Shown: positions 28,289-38,629, counted from the first letter of the stretch. The stretch: DNA of 64,000 nucleotides from an uncultured Pseudomonadota bacterium (GCA_903832085.1 CAIKZZ010000021.1:62001-126000), one strand, 5' to 3'. Numbers and translations are program-made. The notes: generated by a model from the letters alone, not told the origin.

Positions 28289-28887
28289 CGGCACTACTGG
28301 TTTCAAATACTGTGCTGTGGTGTGTCGTCCTACTACTTGCGGTTGTGGTCTTGGGACTGATGCGTCAGGTGGGTGTGTTACATGCGCGCATTGCACCCGT
28401 CGGCGCGTTAATGTTGGCGAAGGGTTTGAAGATCGGTGAGCAGGCTCCGGTCCTGTCTGAAACAACTTTAGGCGGAGCCGTGCGTGTACTTGGTGCGCCG
28501 CGCACAGACGGCCTGTGCACCTTACTGATGTTTGTATCACCCACCTGCCCTGTGTGTAAGACACTCCTGCCGGCGTTGCGATCAAGTCGGCGCACCGAAC
28601 AGGCATGGCTTGACATTGTCCTGGCTAGTGATGGCGCACTGCCCGAGCAACGCGCATTTGTGCAGGCAGAGAGTCTTAATGAGTTTCCGTACGTGGTCTC
28701 GGCATCACTGGGCTTAAGCTACCAAGTGAGTCGATTGCCGTTTGCGGCCTTGGTTGATGAGGCCGGTGTGCTACGTGCGCGTGGGCTCGTCAATTCCCGT
28801 GAGCACCTAGAGAGCTTGTTTGAGGCGCGACGCTTGGGCGTGGCCTCGTTGCAGGATTATTTTGATAAAGCGGCTACTGCGGTTTAA
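28285..28887 (+). CDS. MauD-like thioredoxin-fold protein
   Basis: A 200-residue protein anchored by an N-terminal membrane segment (about 6-25). The following RQVGVLHARIAPVGALM is the classical MauD start. The thioredoxin-like domain has CPVC at 88-91. MauD is needed for correct disulfides in methylamine dehydrogenase small subunit. It overlaps mauE by 4 bases. As no mau structural gene is present, it may serve another disulfide-rich or quinone-cofactor protein. Confidence 0.85.
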   Translation: MTALLVSNTVLWCVVLLLAVVVLGLMRQVGVLHARIAPVGALMLAKGLKIGEQAPVLSETTLGGAVRVLGAPRTDGLCTLLMFVSPTCPVCKTLLPALRSSRRTEQAWLDIVLASDGALPEQRAFVQAESLNEFPYVVSASLGLSYQVSRLPFAALVDEAGVLRARGLVNSREHLESLFEARRLGVASLQDYFDKAATAV

Positions 28888-29002
28888 AGGGTTCCCCACC
28901 TGACGAATGCTCCAACGGCTTCGTCGCAGCCCAGTCATCCCATTATGCTATAAGTCGATGGTGCTACATCGCCGCCTACTGAGACCTTCGTTGAGTATTC
29001 TG

Positions 29003-31204
29003 ATGACACCGGCAAATGCTGCGCGAAGCTGTGTGCCTAGAGCACTTACCTCGAGCGTATCTGTGCTGCCGTGCTCGATACTAGTCCTTTTTGCAACAGC
29101 CGTTTATGCAGTAGACCCTTCTGTACCGAGTACACCTAGCGCGAGTGAGTCAGTGGTTGTGACTGCGCATAAGCTTGATGTCAGCACGTTGATTGATCGC
29201 AAGGTGTATACCGTGAGTACCGATGTGCAAAGTACTTTTGGTACGGTCACTGATATTTTGGGCGCGATTCCCTCGGTCGAGGTGGATGCTGATGGCGCCG
29301 TGGCACTGCGCGGTGACAGCAATGTACTCATTCTGATCGATGGCCGTCGTTCAGCACAGTTATCTGGGAGCACAGCGGCAGATGCGCTACAGGCTATTCC
29401 CGCAAATGATATCGAACGTATCGAAGTGATGACGACTCCGCCGCCGCAGTACAAGGCGGACGGTACGGCGGGGGTGATTAACATTATTACGCGTAAGCAC
29501 CGGGCGACGGGTCAGTCAGGCACGGTGCAGGCGAGCACTGGCAGCGGAGGTCGGTCGGTTGTTGGTGCGAGCGCAAGCGATACTCTCGGGCCTCTGACGC
29601 TGTCAGGAACGGCCAGTTGGCGGCATGACTACAAGCGTCGTCTACTCGCTGCACAGAGCACCGCTGCCGACCCATTAAACGGTCAGCCACAGACGAGTGC
29701 CAATACGCTGAATGAACTGATTCATCGTGCGGTGCCGCTGCTCAAGCTCGACGCGAGCTATGCACCGACTGAGGCGCAAACGCTCAATCTCACTGTAAGT
29801 CGCACTGGTCGGTCCGGTGAGCGCGAGTACACACAGACCAATACGCTCGCCGCAGCGGATGGGTCCACCACGGGTCTTTTTGGCCGCAATAGTGTAGGGC
29901 ACGACTGGCAGTTGAGTGCAGATGAGCAGCTTGCCTATAAGCGTCACTTACCCGGAGCAGGTCAGACCATCGAGATGACGCTACACCGCAGTACGTCGTA
30001 TGTCCGCGAGTTTTATAACTACACGAACATCTATATCGATCCACCGAGTCCAACGCTTTACACAAATCTTGGTCTAAACGAAGATCAGGTTCAGACAGAA
30101 GCAAGTGTGGATTATGTGTGGCCAGTGTCTGCAACTGCCACCTTGAAAGCAGGTTACAACTTCGAAAAAGCCGATAACCTCCTCGGTAATGTTGGCAATA
30201 CCGTGGACGAACATACCGGAGTGCAGACGGTTGATCCGAATATCACGAACACCTTTCGGTATGTGCAGCAGATTCAGGCTCTTTATGGTGGCTATCAGGC
30301 GGGGTATCACGACTGGAATTGGTTGCTCGGACTGCGTATGGAGTACACTGATTCCAAAGCGGAGCAGCTAACGGATCGGCTGACCAATCGTCAGCACTCG
30401 ATCACGCTCTATCCAAGCGTCCACATCGATCGGCGGTTGAATGATGAGGCTACTGTTTTTCTAGGTGTTAGCCGCCGCGTCTCGCGACCGGACCCGGAGA
30501 GTTTTAACCCTTACGTTGATCGAGAGTACACCCCCAATCTGCGTACAGGGAATCCCGCATTGCGACCGCAGGACACGCGCTCAATTGAGGTGGGCTATAG
30601 TGTGGAAGCCGCTCACTTGAGTTATGCGCTTACAAGCTACTATCGCCGCAATCGCGACAGTGTCACGGATGTGACGGAATACTTAGGGAATGGCCTATCA
30701 CTGTCGACTAGAACCAATTTGCCGCTCAATACTTCAGGCGGCATCGAGTTGACCGCGAACGGACGACTCTTCCCGCCGCTTGGCTATAGTCTCAGTACAA
30801 ATTTGTTTCACAGTCAAATTGACACAACGGCACTTGGCGTGAATGGGTTGCAGTCCACCAGTGGATTGAATGCCAAGATGAAGCTGGATTATCACCTAAC
30901 CGCAGATAACACACTACAGCTCTCAGCGACCCGTAGCGATAAGCGGCTGACCCCGCAAGGGTATGTGAGTGCGATTAATCTTGTAAACATCGGCTTTAAA
31001 TATCAACTGCAGCCAACACTGAATTTGGTTGCAACCGTGACGGACGTGTTGAACGGGCAGCGCTACGTGCGTGTCGTGAATACACCCACTTTAAGCCAGT
31101 ACTACCAGCGCGATGTGCAAGGCCGGATCGCCTACCTCGGCTTTGTGCAGAGTTTTGGCTCAAGCCACAAAACAAAACCTGCCAACTTTGAATACGATCA
31201 GTAG
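29003..31204 (+). CDS. TonB-dependent outer-membrane receptor
   Basis: A roughly 733-residue outer-membrane protein. The plug domain (about 50-165) starts with SVVVTAHK and contains VLILIDGRRS and the motif GTAGVINIITRK, then a long beta-barrel with alternating residues. The chosen ATG (29003) gives a signal peptide (...SVLPCSILVLFATAVYA); in-frame starts at 28907 and 28958 are possible and none has a strong ribosome site. It is downstream of mauED by about 115 bases. A TonB box is not certain and the ligand is unknown. Confidence 0.82.
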   Translation: MTPANAARSCVPRALTSSVSVLPCSILVLFATAVYAVDPSVPSTPSASESVVVTAHKLDVSTLIDRKVYTVSTDVQSTFGTVTDILGAIPSVEVDADGAVALRGDSNVLILIDGRRSAQLSGSTAADALQAIPANDIERIEVMTTPPPQYKADGTAGVINIITRKHRATGQSGTVQASTGSGGRSVVGASASDTLGPLTLSGTASWRHDYKRRLLAAQSTAADPLNGQPQTSANTLNELIHRAVPLLKLDASYAPTEAQTLNLTVSRTGRSGEREYTQTNTLAAADGSTTGLFGRNSVGHDWQLSADEQLAYKRHLPGAGQTIEMTLHRSTSYVREFYNYTNIYIDPPSPTLYTNLGLNEDQVQTEASVDYVWPVSATATLKAGYNFEKADNLLGNVGNTVDEHTGVQTVDPNITNTFRYVQQIQALYGGYQAGYHDWNWLLGLRMEYTDSKAEQLTDRLTNRQHSITLYPSVHIDRRLNDEATVFLGVSRRVSRPDPESFNPYVDREYTPNLRTGNPALRPQDTRSIEVGYSVEAAHLSYALTSYYRRNRDSVTDVTEYLGNGLSLSTRTNLPLNTSGGIELTANGRLFPPLGYSLSTNLFHSQIDTTALGVNGLQSTSGLNAKMKLDYHLTADNTLQLSATRSDKRLTPQGYVSAINLVNIGFKYQLQPTLNLVATVTDVLNGQRYVRVVNTPTLSQYYQRDVQGRIAYLGFVQSFGSSHKTKPANFEYDQ

Positions 31205-31226
31205 ACCGTGTGATGACGATAGGACT

Positions 31227-34200
31227 TTATTCTGAGTAAGCCGCGGCATCGGACCGTAGCAGTAGCCTAAGCAAAGCCGGTAGGACAATCAGTACTAGCG
31301 GCACTTCAAGTACGAGTCCCGCGACGATGGCAATTGCGAGAGGTTGCTGCATTTGTGCGCCTTCGCCCAATGCGAGAGCCAGAGGCAGCAGCGTGAATAA
31401 CGCCGCGAGTGCGGACATTAGGATCGGCCGTAGGCGCTGTGTACGTGCGTGAGTAATTGCTGTGAGCAAAGGATGCTGGCGCAGCTGGTCATTGAGTTCA
31501 CAGACATAAAAAATACCGACTTCGGTCACGATGCCCACCACCATCGTTAACCCCATCATGGCCGAAATATTTAAACTCACGCCACTCAACCACAGCGCAA
31601 TAAAGACGGCCGGCAAGGCCAGTAACGGCATGGCAAGGACTGCAAGGGCGATGCGAAAGCGCTCATACAAAAAAAGCAGCAGGGTAAATACCAGGGCAAT
31701 CGCTGCTCCGAGCACACCCACGAGGCCACGAAACGCGATTTGTTGTTGCTCATACAACCCGCCGAGCGTGTAGTAGACGCCCTTGGGTAAGGCGTGCGGA
31801 CCGGCAAGTGCCGCCTTTACGGCACTGATGGCTCCCCCGAGGTCTCGTCCCTCAATGCGCGCGGTGACGGCGACCAAGCGTTTTAGATTATCGCGCGTGA
31901 TTTGGGGTTGCCCGCGCACTTCAGTGACCTGTGCCACGCGATTGAGCGCAAACGTGTGCCCATCAGGGCCCGTGATTGGTAAATTTTGTATATCGGTTAG
32001 GCGCTGGCGTGCGGCGGGCGGCATCCAGACGCGCACGCCGATCGTTTTAGGGCCGCGCGGCAATTCGGTGGCTAGCTCGCCATTCGCGAGCGCGGACACC
32101 TGCTGGGTAACGGCGGCTGGGGTCAGTCCTTCGCTGGCCGCACGAACGGCATCTACCGCAATGAGTAGCGCATCGCCTGCCGGGTTTAACCCGTTTTTGA
32201 CGTCCACAATCCCGTGTATGCCAGCAATCGTTTGCGCAGTCGACAAAGCAGCTGCCTCGAGTTCCTGTGGGTCATCGCCATAGAGCTTGATCTCAATCGG
32301 CTGGGGGACTGCGACCAAATCTCCAATGAGATCTTCCATGAGTTGCGCGAACTCCACCTCAAGTCCAGGGACCTGTGCTTTGACGTCAGCCCGAATGCTG
32401 TTAACCACCGTGTCAACGTCATCCTTGCGAGTGCGCTTTAAGCGCACAAAAAAATCACCCTCATTGGCTTCTGTGATGCCACCACCCAATTGCAGCCCCG
32501 TGCGTCGCGAATAGGTGTCGACATTTGGATTAGCACGGATCAGCGCCTCGACTGCGTGCAGCAGTCGGTCAGTTTCCTCGAGCGACGTACCGGGTGGGCT
32601 GCGATAGTCAAGGACAAAGCCACCCTCATCCATTTCGGGCATGAAGCCGGTGCCGTTTGCGATATAGGCATAGGCCCCAAGGCCGAGTAGCGGCACGAGC
32701 ACCAGCACGAGCCGCCACGGTTGTGCGACGAGCGCGTGTTCTGCCGCGGTGAACCGCTGCTCGAGCCACTGTAGCGGTTTCGCGAGCCCGTGCGCCGGTA
32801 GTGCGTCGCGCAGAAAAACGCCACACAGCAGCGGCACAATGACCCAGGTGAGTACAAAGGACAGGGTCAATGCACAGACCATCGTGACAGAGAGCGCTTT
32901 AAAAAAGGCCCCGGTAACACCACCTAAAAACGCCAGCGGCAAGAAAATAATAATCGTGGCCGCTGAGGAACCTGCGAGTGGAGTGGTAAATTCCCACGCA
33001 GCCTCACTTATACGTTCCGTCAGCACGCCGTGGCGTTCGCTTAAGCGCCGCGCGATGTGCTCTGCCATCACAATCACGTCATCAATCACAAGTCCAACGG
33101 CTGCCGCAATACCACCGAGTGTCATCAAATTAAAGGTCAGTCCTAGCGCCCGTAGCATGAGTACCGTGCAGGCCAGGGTTGCCGGAACCACGAGGAGGGC
33201 GAGTGCGAGCAAACGACCGCTACGTAGAAACACCCACAGAATCAGTCCCGCAAGGCCGATGCCAATGAAAATCGCATCGCGCACACTCGTGGCCGAGGCT
33301 TTGATCAAATCAGACTGGTTGTACCATTCTGCGATCGTCACATCTTTGGGCAAGCGCGGTTTAAAAGTCGCGAGACGGTTAATCACTTCTTGTGCAATGG
33401 CAGCCGTGTTGCCATCGCGTTGCTGAAACACTTGTAACAAGACGGCATCGCGACCATCGGCAGTGGCACGAATCCATTGTGGGCTGCTGCCCATGGTTAC
33501 AGTCGCGACATCACCCACTCGGATGACTCCGTGTGCGGTCGATTTTACCACGGTGTCGGCAATGGCTTGCGTGTTGACGGGATGGTTATCGGCAAGCAAC
33601 AGATACAGTTTATAAAAATCAGTCGCCCGTCCGAGAGCGTCAAGCGATGTGGAAGCGGTAACAGCGCTAGTGACATCGTCGAGCGTGACAGCCATCGCGC
33701 GCAGGCGGGCCGGATCCACATCCACCTGATATTCCTCGCGCGCCCCGCCTTGCACATCGACATGGGCAACGCCATCGACGCCCGCGAGCAGAGGGCGCAA
33801 GGTGTAGGCGGCCAGATCGTGCAGGGCGGTTGCGGAGAGTATGTCGGAACGCAGACTGTAGGCGAGGATCGGAAAGACCGTCGGGTCCATGCGACGCGTG
33901 GTGAGCGTGATACCTGTGGGCAAACTGGGAAGTGTTTGGCTTAAGGCGGCATTGATGGCAAGCGTGGCGCTCGCCATGTCGGTGCCCCACGCAAAACTGG
34001 CCGAGATATCGGTTGCGCCGCGACTCGTAATGGAGCGCACGGTTTTGACATTCGGTACGCGACGAATGGCTTCCTCGACAGGTTGCGTGATCTGCAACAC
34101 CATTTGTTCGGCGTTGCGATCACCTGCATCCAAAGTGACGACCACGCGCGGAAAATCAGTGATCGGAAACAGCGACACAGGCAAGCCCGGGATCGACAGC

Positions 34201-34277
34201 AGCCCCGTGATCGCAAGCAGCGCGGCGAACACCAGCAGCGAACGCCGGTGCGCACGCAGCCAGCGCATGACGATCAC
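31227..34277 (-). CDS. RND efflux transporter permease
   Basis: A 1016-residue inner-membrane pump of the RND superfamily. Twelve spans are expected; two large periplasmic domains are seen. The proton-relay pair D399-D400 lies in GLVIDDVIVMAEHI. MDEGGFVLDYRSPPGTSLEET is typical of the HAE/CzcA group. It is the last gene of a TolC-adaptor-permease operon, overlapping the adaptor by 4 bases. The substrate is not readable: the mixed motif leaves drug or metal export open. It is convergent with the TonB receptor. Confidence 0.92.
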   Translation of the reverse strand: MIVMRWLRAHRRSLLVFAALLAITGLLSIPGLPVSLFPITDFPRVVVTLDAGDRNAEQMVLQITQPVEEAIRRVPNVKTVRSITSRGATDISASFAWGTDMASATLAINAALSQTLPSLPTGITLTTRRMDPTVFPILAYSLRSDILSATALHDLAAYTLRPLLAGVDGVAHVDVQGGAREEYQVDVDPARLRAMAVTLDDVTSAVTASTSLDALGRATDFYKLYLLLADNHPVNTQAIADTVVKSTAHGVIRVGDVATVTMGSSPQWIRATADGRDAVLLQVFQQRDGNTAAIAQEVINRLATFKPRLPKDVTIAEWYNQSDLIKASATSVRDAIFIGIGLAGLILWVFLRSGRLLALALLVVPATLACTVLMLRALGLTFNLMTLGGIAAAVGLVIDDVIVMAEHIARRLSERHGVLTERISEAAWEFTTPLAGSSAATIIIFLPLAFLGGVTGAFFKALSVTMVCALTLSFVLTWVIVPLLCGVFLRDALPAHGLAKPLQWLEQRFTAAEHALVAQPWRLVLVLVPLLGLGAYAYIANGTGFMPEMDEGGFVLDYRSPPGTSLEETDRLLHAVEALIRANPNVDTYSRRTGLQLGGGITEANEGDFFVRLKRTRKDDVDTVVNSIRADVKAQVPGLEVEFAQLMEDLIGDLVAVPQPIEIKLYGDDPQELEAAALSTAQTIAGIHGIVDVKNGLNPAGDALLIAVDAVRAASEGLTPAAVTQQVSALANGELATELPRGPKTIGVRVWMPPAARQRLTDIQNLPITGPDGHTFALNRVAQVTEVRGQPQITRDNLKRLVAVTARIEGRDLGGAISAVKAALAGPHALPKGVYYTLGGLYEQQQIAFRGLVGVLGAAIALVFTLLLFLYERFRIALAVLAMPLLALPAVFIALWLSGVSLNISAMMGLTMVVGIVTEVGIFYVCELNDQLRQHPLLTAITHARTQRLRPILMSALAALFTLLPLALALGEGAQMQQPLAIAIVAGLVLEVPLVLIVLPALLRLLLRSDAAAYSE

Positions 34278-35347
34278 GACGCGGGCTCCGTCACCGTTGT
34301 ACCGTCCTCGAGTTCATAGGCTCCGGTCGTGACGATTGTACGCGCAGGATCGAGTGTACCGAGCACGCTCACTGTGGGCCCGTCATCGATCAGTAGCGCG
34401 ACCGGTATGCGATGCGCTTTACCCGCAACAATTTCGAAAACCCCGAAGCCTTGCTCATCTTTCACGAGCGACGCGCGCGGGACAGTCAGTGCCTTGACAG
34501 GCACTGTCTTGATACGTGCCTCGACCATTGCGCCCGGTAGCAGACCTTTGTTTGCAGCCTCATCAATCGCAAGGGTGATGGGAACTAAGCGGGTCTCTTT
34601 ATCAAGGGATGCTCCCACGACGACGACATGCGCGCTGATGTCCTGCTGACTGGCAGGCACTGTACGGAGGCTGGCGTGATCCCCCGTGTGCAATAAACGC
34701 TGCGCTCCTGGTTCAACGCCCACTGTGACACGCGTGAGGGTTAAGGGAGATAAGGTCACAAGTGCGCTGCCAGCGGCGGGGCGATCACCAGTGAAGGTGT
34801 TAATTGCAGTGACGATCCCGTCAACGGGCGCACGCAACTCCTCGGTTACTGAGCCCGATCCGAGGCGGCGCGCGGCGTCCACACCCGCATCGGCATCAAA
34901 GAGCGCTTTAGCGGCAGTTTCCACTTGCGTCACCGTGGCAAGATGATCGCGCTGCTGAGTTGTGAGGCGTTCCAACTCAGCGTTTGCAAGAGTGCGGGCG
35001 CTGAGGGCTTGCTGGTAAACGAGATACGCATTTGGGTCTGCAGCGACGGTGAGTAGGCCTTGCTGGCGCCGTACCTGCTCACCGGGGGCTACATGGATGG
35101 CGATGACTTCGACGGCCGTGCCGCTACTGATACTGCGCTGGGTCTGTGCGTCTTGGCCATAGGTACCAACCCCAGTGATGACTTGGCTGACCATGCGCAC
35201 AATTGGGTGGGCTGTTCTGACCACATGGGCCGTCTTTTCGTCAGACTCTTTGGCCTGGGCGGCAGCGCTCATCAGCACCATGCCGAGTGTCAGAGCGCGG
35301 ACGCAGTATGAAGATCCGAGTCGCCGATGATATGGACGGGCTGTCAC
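34274..35347 (-). CDS. RND periplasmic adaptor
   Basis: A 357-residue membrane-fusion protein with a signal peptide (about 14-32). A lipoyl half (VIAIHVAPGEQV), helical hairpin and second half (ELRAPVDGIVTAINTFTGD) are present, then beta-barrel and membrane-proximal domains (VTVPRASLVKDEQGFGVF). It overlaps the TolC and permease genes by 4 bases on each side. Confidence 0.9.
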   Translation of the reverse strand: MTARPYHRRLGSSYCVRALTLGMVLMSAAAQAKESDEKTAHVVRTAHPIVRMVSQVITGVGTYGQDAQTQRSISSGTAVEVIAIHVAPGEQVRRQQGLLTVAADPNAYLVYQQALSARTLANAELERLTTQQRDHLATVTQVETAAKALFDADAGVDAARRLGSGSVTEELRAPVDGIVTAINTFTGDRPAAGSALVTLSPLTLTRVTVGVEPGAQRLLHTGDHASLRTVPASQQDISAHVVVVGASLDKETRLVPITLAIDEAANKGLLPGAMVEARIKTVPVKALTVPRASLVKDEQGFGVFEIVAGKAHRIPVALLIDDGPTVSVLGTLDPARTIVTTGAYELEDGTTVTEPAS

Positions 35348-36726
35348 GGTGAGGCTCCTTCGGCGCTAGCTGTCGATTGATCGGTGTCGCGGAACAGGAG
35401 CAGCGCTAACGTCACATGACACTCCGCGATGCTCTCGTTTACATTACTTAAGTCCAGACTCGCGGCTAGCGCACTTTGTCGCAGGTTAAGATAGGTCATC
35501 CAATCGAGCGTGCCTGCGGTATACGCATCAGTCGCATGCAGCAGATGGGTCTCCAGCAGCGCTACTTGCGTGCGTAGTTCCACCGCACGCGTTGTGAGCC
35601 CATGCTCACTCGCGCGCACATGCGCAATATCACTTTGGGCTGTTAGTAAGCGTAGCGTGTACTCGGCGCGCAATTGAGCGCGCGTCGCACGCTCTATACG
35701 GATGGCGCCACGGTTACCGTCGAACAGCGGCAAGCTGATAGCGAGACCATAGCCGGTGCTACCGATACCACTGTTGTCACGACTACGATTGAAACCTAAA
35801 TTGATAGCCGGAAACTGCCCAAGGATTGCACTGCGGACGCGCGCTTCTTGCGCCGCATAGCCGGCTGCTAGCGCGCGTAGATCCGCACGGCGTTGTGTAA
35901 GATGGCTCAGTGCATTATCAGTGCCTGCCTCATCAAGGGGGGCGAGATCTGCATCACCTACTAGTGCAAGCGGCTCTGCGGCAGATAGCCCGAGCAAGAG
36001 CCGCAACGCCTGCTCCTCGGCATTTAAATTGACACTCGCATCACTTAACTGACGTGCACTATCTACAAAGGCAGAGACGGCAATGGCAGCAGTATCGGCG
36101 GCGAGTGTTGCACGCTCCACGGCCGCTTGGGTGTGCGCCACCAGCGGTCGCAATGTGTTGACTTCCTCGGTCAGTCGCGCGACGCGTGCACGACCGTGCA
36201 CGATATGCAGAAAGTGTAGACGCGCTTGCATGACAGTTTGCCACTCGGCCCACAGCAGCGCGAGGTTCACACGCATATCTTCTTGACGTCGCACAGATTG
36301 GCGTGCGCTTAAGGTGACTAGGTTGCCGATGTCCCACGAGAGCGCGCGAGTGATAGCTGTGGCCGCATCGGGTTGACCGGCAAGCGGACGGTCGCTGCTG
36401 ATGCCTGCGACGGGATCTGGCAACAAACCCGCCGCATAGGCTTGTGCATGAGCAATCCGCGCCTCAGCGCGCAGCTGATTCAGCTCTGGCGCTTGCGTAA
36501 TCGCGAGCATCGCCACTTCAGTGATATCAAGCCCGTCCGTGGGATCAAACACGTGGGAGTGCATGCCACCGGGTAGTAGCGTGCTCGCGGGCACAGTGAT
36601 CTGTGCGAGCGGCGCAGGAGGTTGATTATTCAAAGGTACCGCGCGATAGCCCGCGCACGCCCCACAGCAACTGAGGATCACAACAGCGATGACTAAAAAG
36701 CGTGCCTGGGTGCCGGTTTTATTCAT
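35344..36726 (-). CDS. TolC-family outer-membrane efflux protein
   Basis: A 460-residue protein, the first gene of the RND operon. The N-terminus is a signal peptide ending near a cysteine (SCCGACAGY), compatible with a lipoprotein of the NodT type. Two long helical repeats with the typical QLRAEARIAHAQAYAAGLLPDP and ARVRSAILGQFPAINLG patterns follow. It would form the outer-membrane channel for the pump. Confidence 0.9.
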   Translation of the reverse strand: MNKTGTQARFLVIAVVILSCCGACAGYRAVPLNNQPPAPLAQITVPASTLLPGGMHSHVFDPTDGLDITEVAMLAITQAPELNQLRAEARIAHAQAYAAGLLPDPVAGISSDRPLAGQPDAATAITRALSWDIGNLVTLSARQSVRRQEDMRVNLALLWAEWQTVMQARLHFLHIVHGRARVARLTEEVNTLRPLVAHTQAAVERATLAADTAAIAVSAFVDSARQLSDASVNLNAEEQALRLLLGLSAAEPLALVGDADLAPLDEAGTDNALSHLTQRRADLRALAAGYAAQEARVRSAILGQFPAINLGFNRSRDNSGIGSTGYGLAISLPLFDGNRGAIRIERATRAQLRAEYTLRLLTAQSDIAHVRASEHGLTTRAVELRTQVALLETHLLHATDAYTAGTLDWMTYLNLRQSALAASLDLSNVNESIAECHVTLALLLFRDTDQSTASAEGASP

Positions 36727-36774
36727 GCCGCAATCTGTTCAGGTCAAGACCTATACGCAGGCAATACGATCCGC

Positions 36775-38109
36775 CTAGTGACTCGCTGCAGGCCGTGATA
36801 GTAGCTCAAGCCCCTCGGCGTAATTACGTTGAAACCCTTTCCACACAGTAATGTCGCCCGTGTTGGGACTGTAATCGGCATAGTCTTTAGGGCCAGGTGC
36901 GGGCCATGTGCCCATGTTGGAGTCTGTCACGCGCACGTCCAGATAGGCGTGCTTCGCTGACTCGCCTTTGAGATAGGTATCAAAAAATGCCGTGATCATA
37001 TGCAGGTTGATGGCTAGCACACGCTCATTGCGCCACACGGGGTCTTCAAACCAATCGATATCCCAGAGGCGTTTTTTCATCGTCTCGGGTGCAGGATCCA
37101 GCGCAATGTGATGGCCACCATCGCGGTAGGTTAATAAATAGCGCGGTGCATGAATGGCATCTTCAAAAAACTGTTGTGCGCCGGTCGCATAGTCAACCGT
37201 GTGATCACGATTGCCTGCAATCAAGAAAAGCGGCACGCGAATGTCCTGTAGCCCTGTATTTCCCCACGCCGGCTCTTTGCCGCCGCCCGCGGGCGCAAGT
37301 GCCACAATCCCTTTTAATCCTTGGATCGATAAGACGTCGCGTTTTGCGCCTCCCTTCGCGTAGACCGCAAGCGCCCCATTGGGCACGCGTTTGACGGCTG
37401 GTGCTTGCGGGTCGAGTGTGGCACCGCCTGCGGCAAGTACACCGTAGCCACCCATGGAGTAACCAACGAGGCCGACGCGAGATGCATCGATCAGTCCTTC
37501 TTTGGCAAGAGAGGCCTGCAGTGAGCTTGTGACGAACACAATGTCGAGCGGTCGGCGCAACATCGGGCCCACAGTCTGTGCGCGATCGGTGATGGGCGGA
37601 TCTTCGTGACGAATGGCTGCAACCACGTAGCCTTTGGACGCAAGATTTTCCGTTAGCCAGCTCAGGGCGACTGTTGCATTGCTGTAGCCATGGGAGACGA
37701 CAACCAGTGGATGCGGGCCTAGGAGAGGCTTTGCGTTCGTGATGGCAAGACCGGTCGCGCTGAACTCGATTGACTGATTGGGCACCTCGGTAGGAAACGT
37801 CGCGTGATATGTCAGTGGGTTAGCGCCAACGGTATTTGTTGCGGGATACCACAGGTCCACGAGCAAGGTGCGATCGTGTGTCGTTGGCAGTCCGGTATCA
37901 GGATTCAGCGACAGCACGTCGATCGCATCGTGCTCAATGAGTGTGAGGGTCCGTACGCCCACTGCAAAGGATCCCAAAGCCGCCAGCTCCGGTGCATCCA
38001 CTCCCGGTTGACTTGGGGGATTGGCAAGCGCTGTGCTTGCGATCGCGCCTAGCCACGCTGCGTTCACCAGAAAACGCAGCACACACCGAATGACTCGCAG
38101 ACTCTGCAT
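36775..38109 (-). CDS. Exported alpha/beta hydrolase (PAF-acetylhydrolase-like)
   Basis: A 444-residue exported esterase/lipase-type protein. The signal peptide lies at about 1-30. The oxyanion strand VVVSHGYSN precedes the nucleophile motif GYSMGG, and the later LIAGNRDHTVDY and DGGHHIAL fit the acid and base region. ATG 38109 follows AGGAG by 6 bases. The closest families are dienelactone-hydrolase-like lipases and PAF acetylhydrolases. It starts 10 bases after the DUF1993 gene, so the two are co-transcribed. Confidence 0.83.
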   Translation of the reverse strand: MQSLRVIRCVLRFLVNAAWLGAIASTALANPPSQPGVDAPELAALGSFAVGVRTLTLIEHDAIDVLSLNPDTGLPTTHDRTLLVDLWYPATNTVGANPLTYHATFPTEVPNQSIEFSATGLAITNAKPLLGPHPLVVVSHGYSNATVALSWLTENLASKGYVVAAIRHEDPPITDRAQTVGPMLRRPLDIVFVTSSLQASLAKEGLIDASRVGLVGYSMGGYGVLAAGGATLDPQAPAVKRVPNGALAVYAKGGAKRDVLSIQGLKGIVALAPAGGGKEPAWGNTGLQDIRVPLFLIAGNRDHTVDYATGAQQFFEDAIHAPRYLLTYRDGGHHIALDPAPETMKKRLWDIDWFEDPVWRNERVLAINLHMITAFFDTYLKGESAKHAYLDVRVTDSNMGTWPAPGPKDYADYSPNTGDITVWKGFQRNYAEGLELLSRPAASH

Positions 38110-38119
38110 GATGCGCTCC

Positions 38120-38629
38120 TTACTGAATGGCGCCCAGATAGTCACCCTTGCCCACGTCGACACCGTTGGCGCGCAAAACAGCATAGGTCATGGTCAGATG
38201 AAAGTAGAAATTCGGTAACGCAAACTTAACCACATAGTCGAGGCCGTTAAATTTTAAAGTGATGCTAGGGAATGACAGGACAATCTCGCGTGACTCAACT
38301 CCTGCCAACTGCGCAGGCTGAATGCTCTGAATGAACAAGAGCGTTTTTTCCACACGCGCTTTGAGCTGTGTGAGCGTGGTTTCGGTGTCCTCGTGCTTTG
38401 GCACCTCAACGCCTGCGAGGCGGGCCGCCGTACCCTTGGCCGTGTCACAGGTCATTTGTACTTGGCGTGAGAGTGGGTGCATGTCGAGGATCAGGCGCGT
38501 TTGCGCAACCACGCTCGGATCAATCTTCTTGGCATCGCTGTGGGCAGCGGCTTTGTCGAGGATTGTGAGTAGATTGGTCAGGCCCAGGGTCAGGGCAGGA
38601 ATTGAGGTGTCGTAAAGCGCAAGAGTCAT
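38120..38629 (-). CDS. DUF1993 family protein
   Basis: A 169-residue cytoplasmic protein of the DinB-like DUF1993 family (MTLALYDTSIPALTLGLTNL ... FYFHLTMTYAVLRANGVDVGKGDYLG, the usual ends). It has no catalytic assignment. AAGGA is 7 bases before the ATG. It is first in a two-gene operon with the exported hydrolase. Confidence 0.88.
   Translation of the reverse strand: MTLALYDTSIPALTLGLTNLLTILDKAAAHSDAKKIDPSVVAQTRLILDMHPLSRQVQMTCDTAKGTAARLAGVEVPKHEDTETTLTQLKARVEKTLLFIQSIQPAQLAGVESREIVLSFPSITLKFNGLDYVVKFALPNFYFHLTMTYAVLRANGVDVGKGDYLGAIQ

Noticed and set aside
27743-28887. Methylamine dehydrogenase operon
   Set aside because: Only mauE and mauD-like genes are present; no large or small subunit gene is in the window.
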